Shown here piece by piece: positions 5,955 to 6,040 of a stretch of 6,040 nt of DNA. The DNA is from Planctomycetaceae bacterium (GTDB lineage Bacteria; Planctomycetota; Planctomycetia; Pirellulales; Thermoguttaceae), in NCBI GenBank assembly GCA_031283825.1, contig JAITAZ010000448.1, positions 1 to 6,040 of the forward strand. Direction: 5' to 3'. Below the pieces are notes generated by a model that saw only the letters and a list, made by a program, of their open reading frames with translations, had not been told where the DNA came from and did no database searches. How positions within the stretch are numbered: position 1 is the stretch's first letter; each line of letters opens with the position of its first letter. A program made the translations under genes and the position numbers.

Positions 5955-6040
5955 GTAACCGTTCACGGTTTTTTTATTTTGTAATCGAAAAATTAAAACG
6001 TGAATATTTACAAATTAACAAATGTAGAGACGCAATGCCT
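5955..6040 (-). mobile_element. Composite repeat element C (cut by window end)
   Basis: Starts with an exact GTAACCGTTCACGG (5955-5968) and continues into the AT-rich conserved stretch and the first hairpin arm (GTAGAGACGCAATGCCT at the edge). Apart from one substitution and one-base indel in the end motif region, it matches the reverse complement of 5642-5728 base for base. It is oriented like A and opposite to B. The number of 48-base units beyond the edge is unknown. Confidence 0.8.

Noticed and set aside
5679..5966. 95-residue minus-strand open frame
   Set aside because: Low-complexity Asn/Lys/Phe-rich translation of AT-rich spacer, starting in one repeat element and ending in another, without a ribosome binding site.

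Overview
The window is AT-rich and bacterial. It carries three complete protein genes separated by long, repeat-filled intergenic DNA. From the left: a secreted six-bladed beta-propeller protein of the SMP-30/gluconolactonase-like type on the minus strand (414-1595), an NAD+-dependent DNA ligase, ligA, on the plus strand (2275-4524), and a short NfeD-type membrane protein on the plus strand (4745-5317). The exported propeller protein, the enlarged LigA and the low gene density make a low-GC member of the Planctomycetota my best guess. This is an impression from protein style, not a search result, and other phyla are possible.

Layout. Bases 1-413 hold an inverted-repeat element built from 5+5 nine-base GGGGACNNN units (about 9-236), one copy of a 14-base dispersed motif (253-266), and a strong intrinsic terminator (316-366) serving the propeller gene. 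The divergent gap 1596-2274 holds repeat element A (1813-2078) and a 52-base near-palindrome (2090-2141). The ligA-nfeD gap (4525-4744) is almost filled by a 176-base MITE-like element with perfect 25-base inverted ends (4533-4708) and a diverged copy of the 14-base motif next to the nfeD start. From 5318 to the window end I see no convincing gene. That stretch holds repeat element B (5437-5728) with a 48-base tandem array, an AT-rich spacer, and the beginning of element C (5955 to the edge).

The three genes do not form an obvious pathway. LigA is a replication and repair housekeeping enzyme, NfeD proteins belong to membrane-organisation modules with SPFH/flotillin-like partners, and the propeller protein acts outside the cytoplasm. 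The main novelty lies in the intergenic DNA. A motif, GTAACCGTTCACGG, occurs nine times (four exact, five diverged), only outside genes and in all four intergenic regions. It forms the ends of a modular composite element whose hairpin units vary in number between copies. It looks like a non-autonomous mobile repeat family with no transposase in this window.
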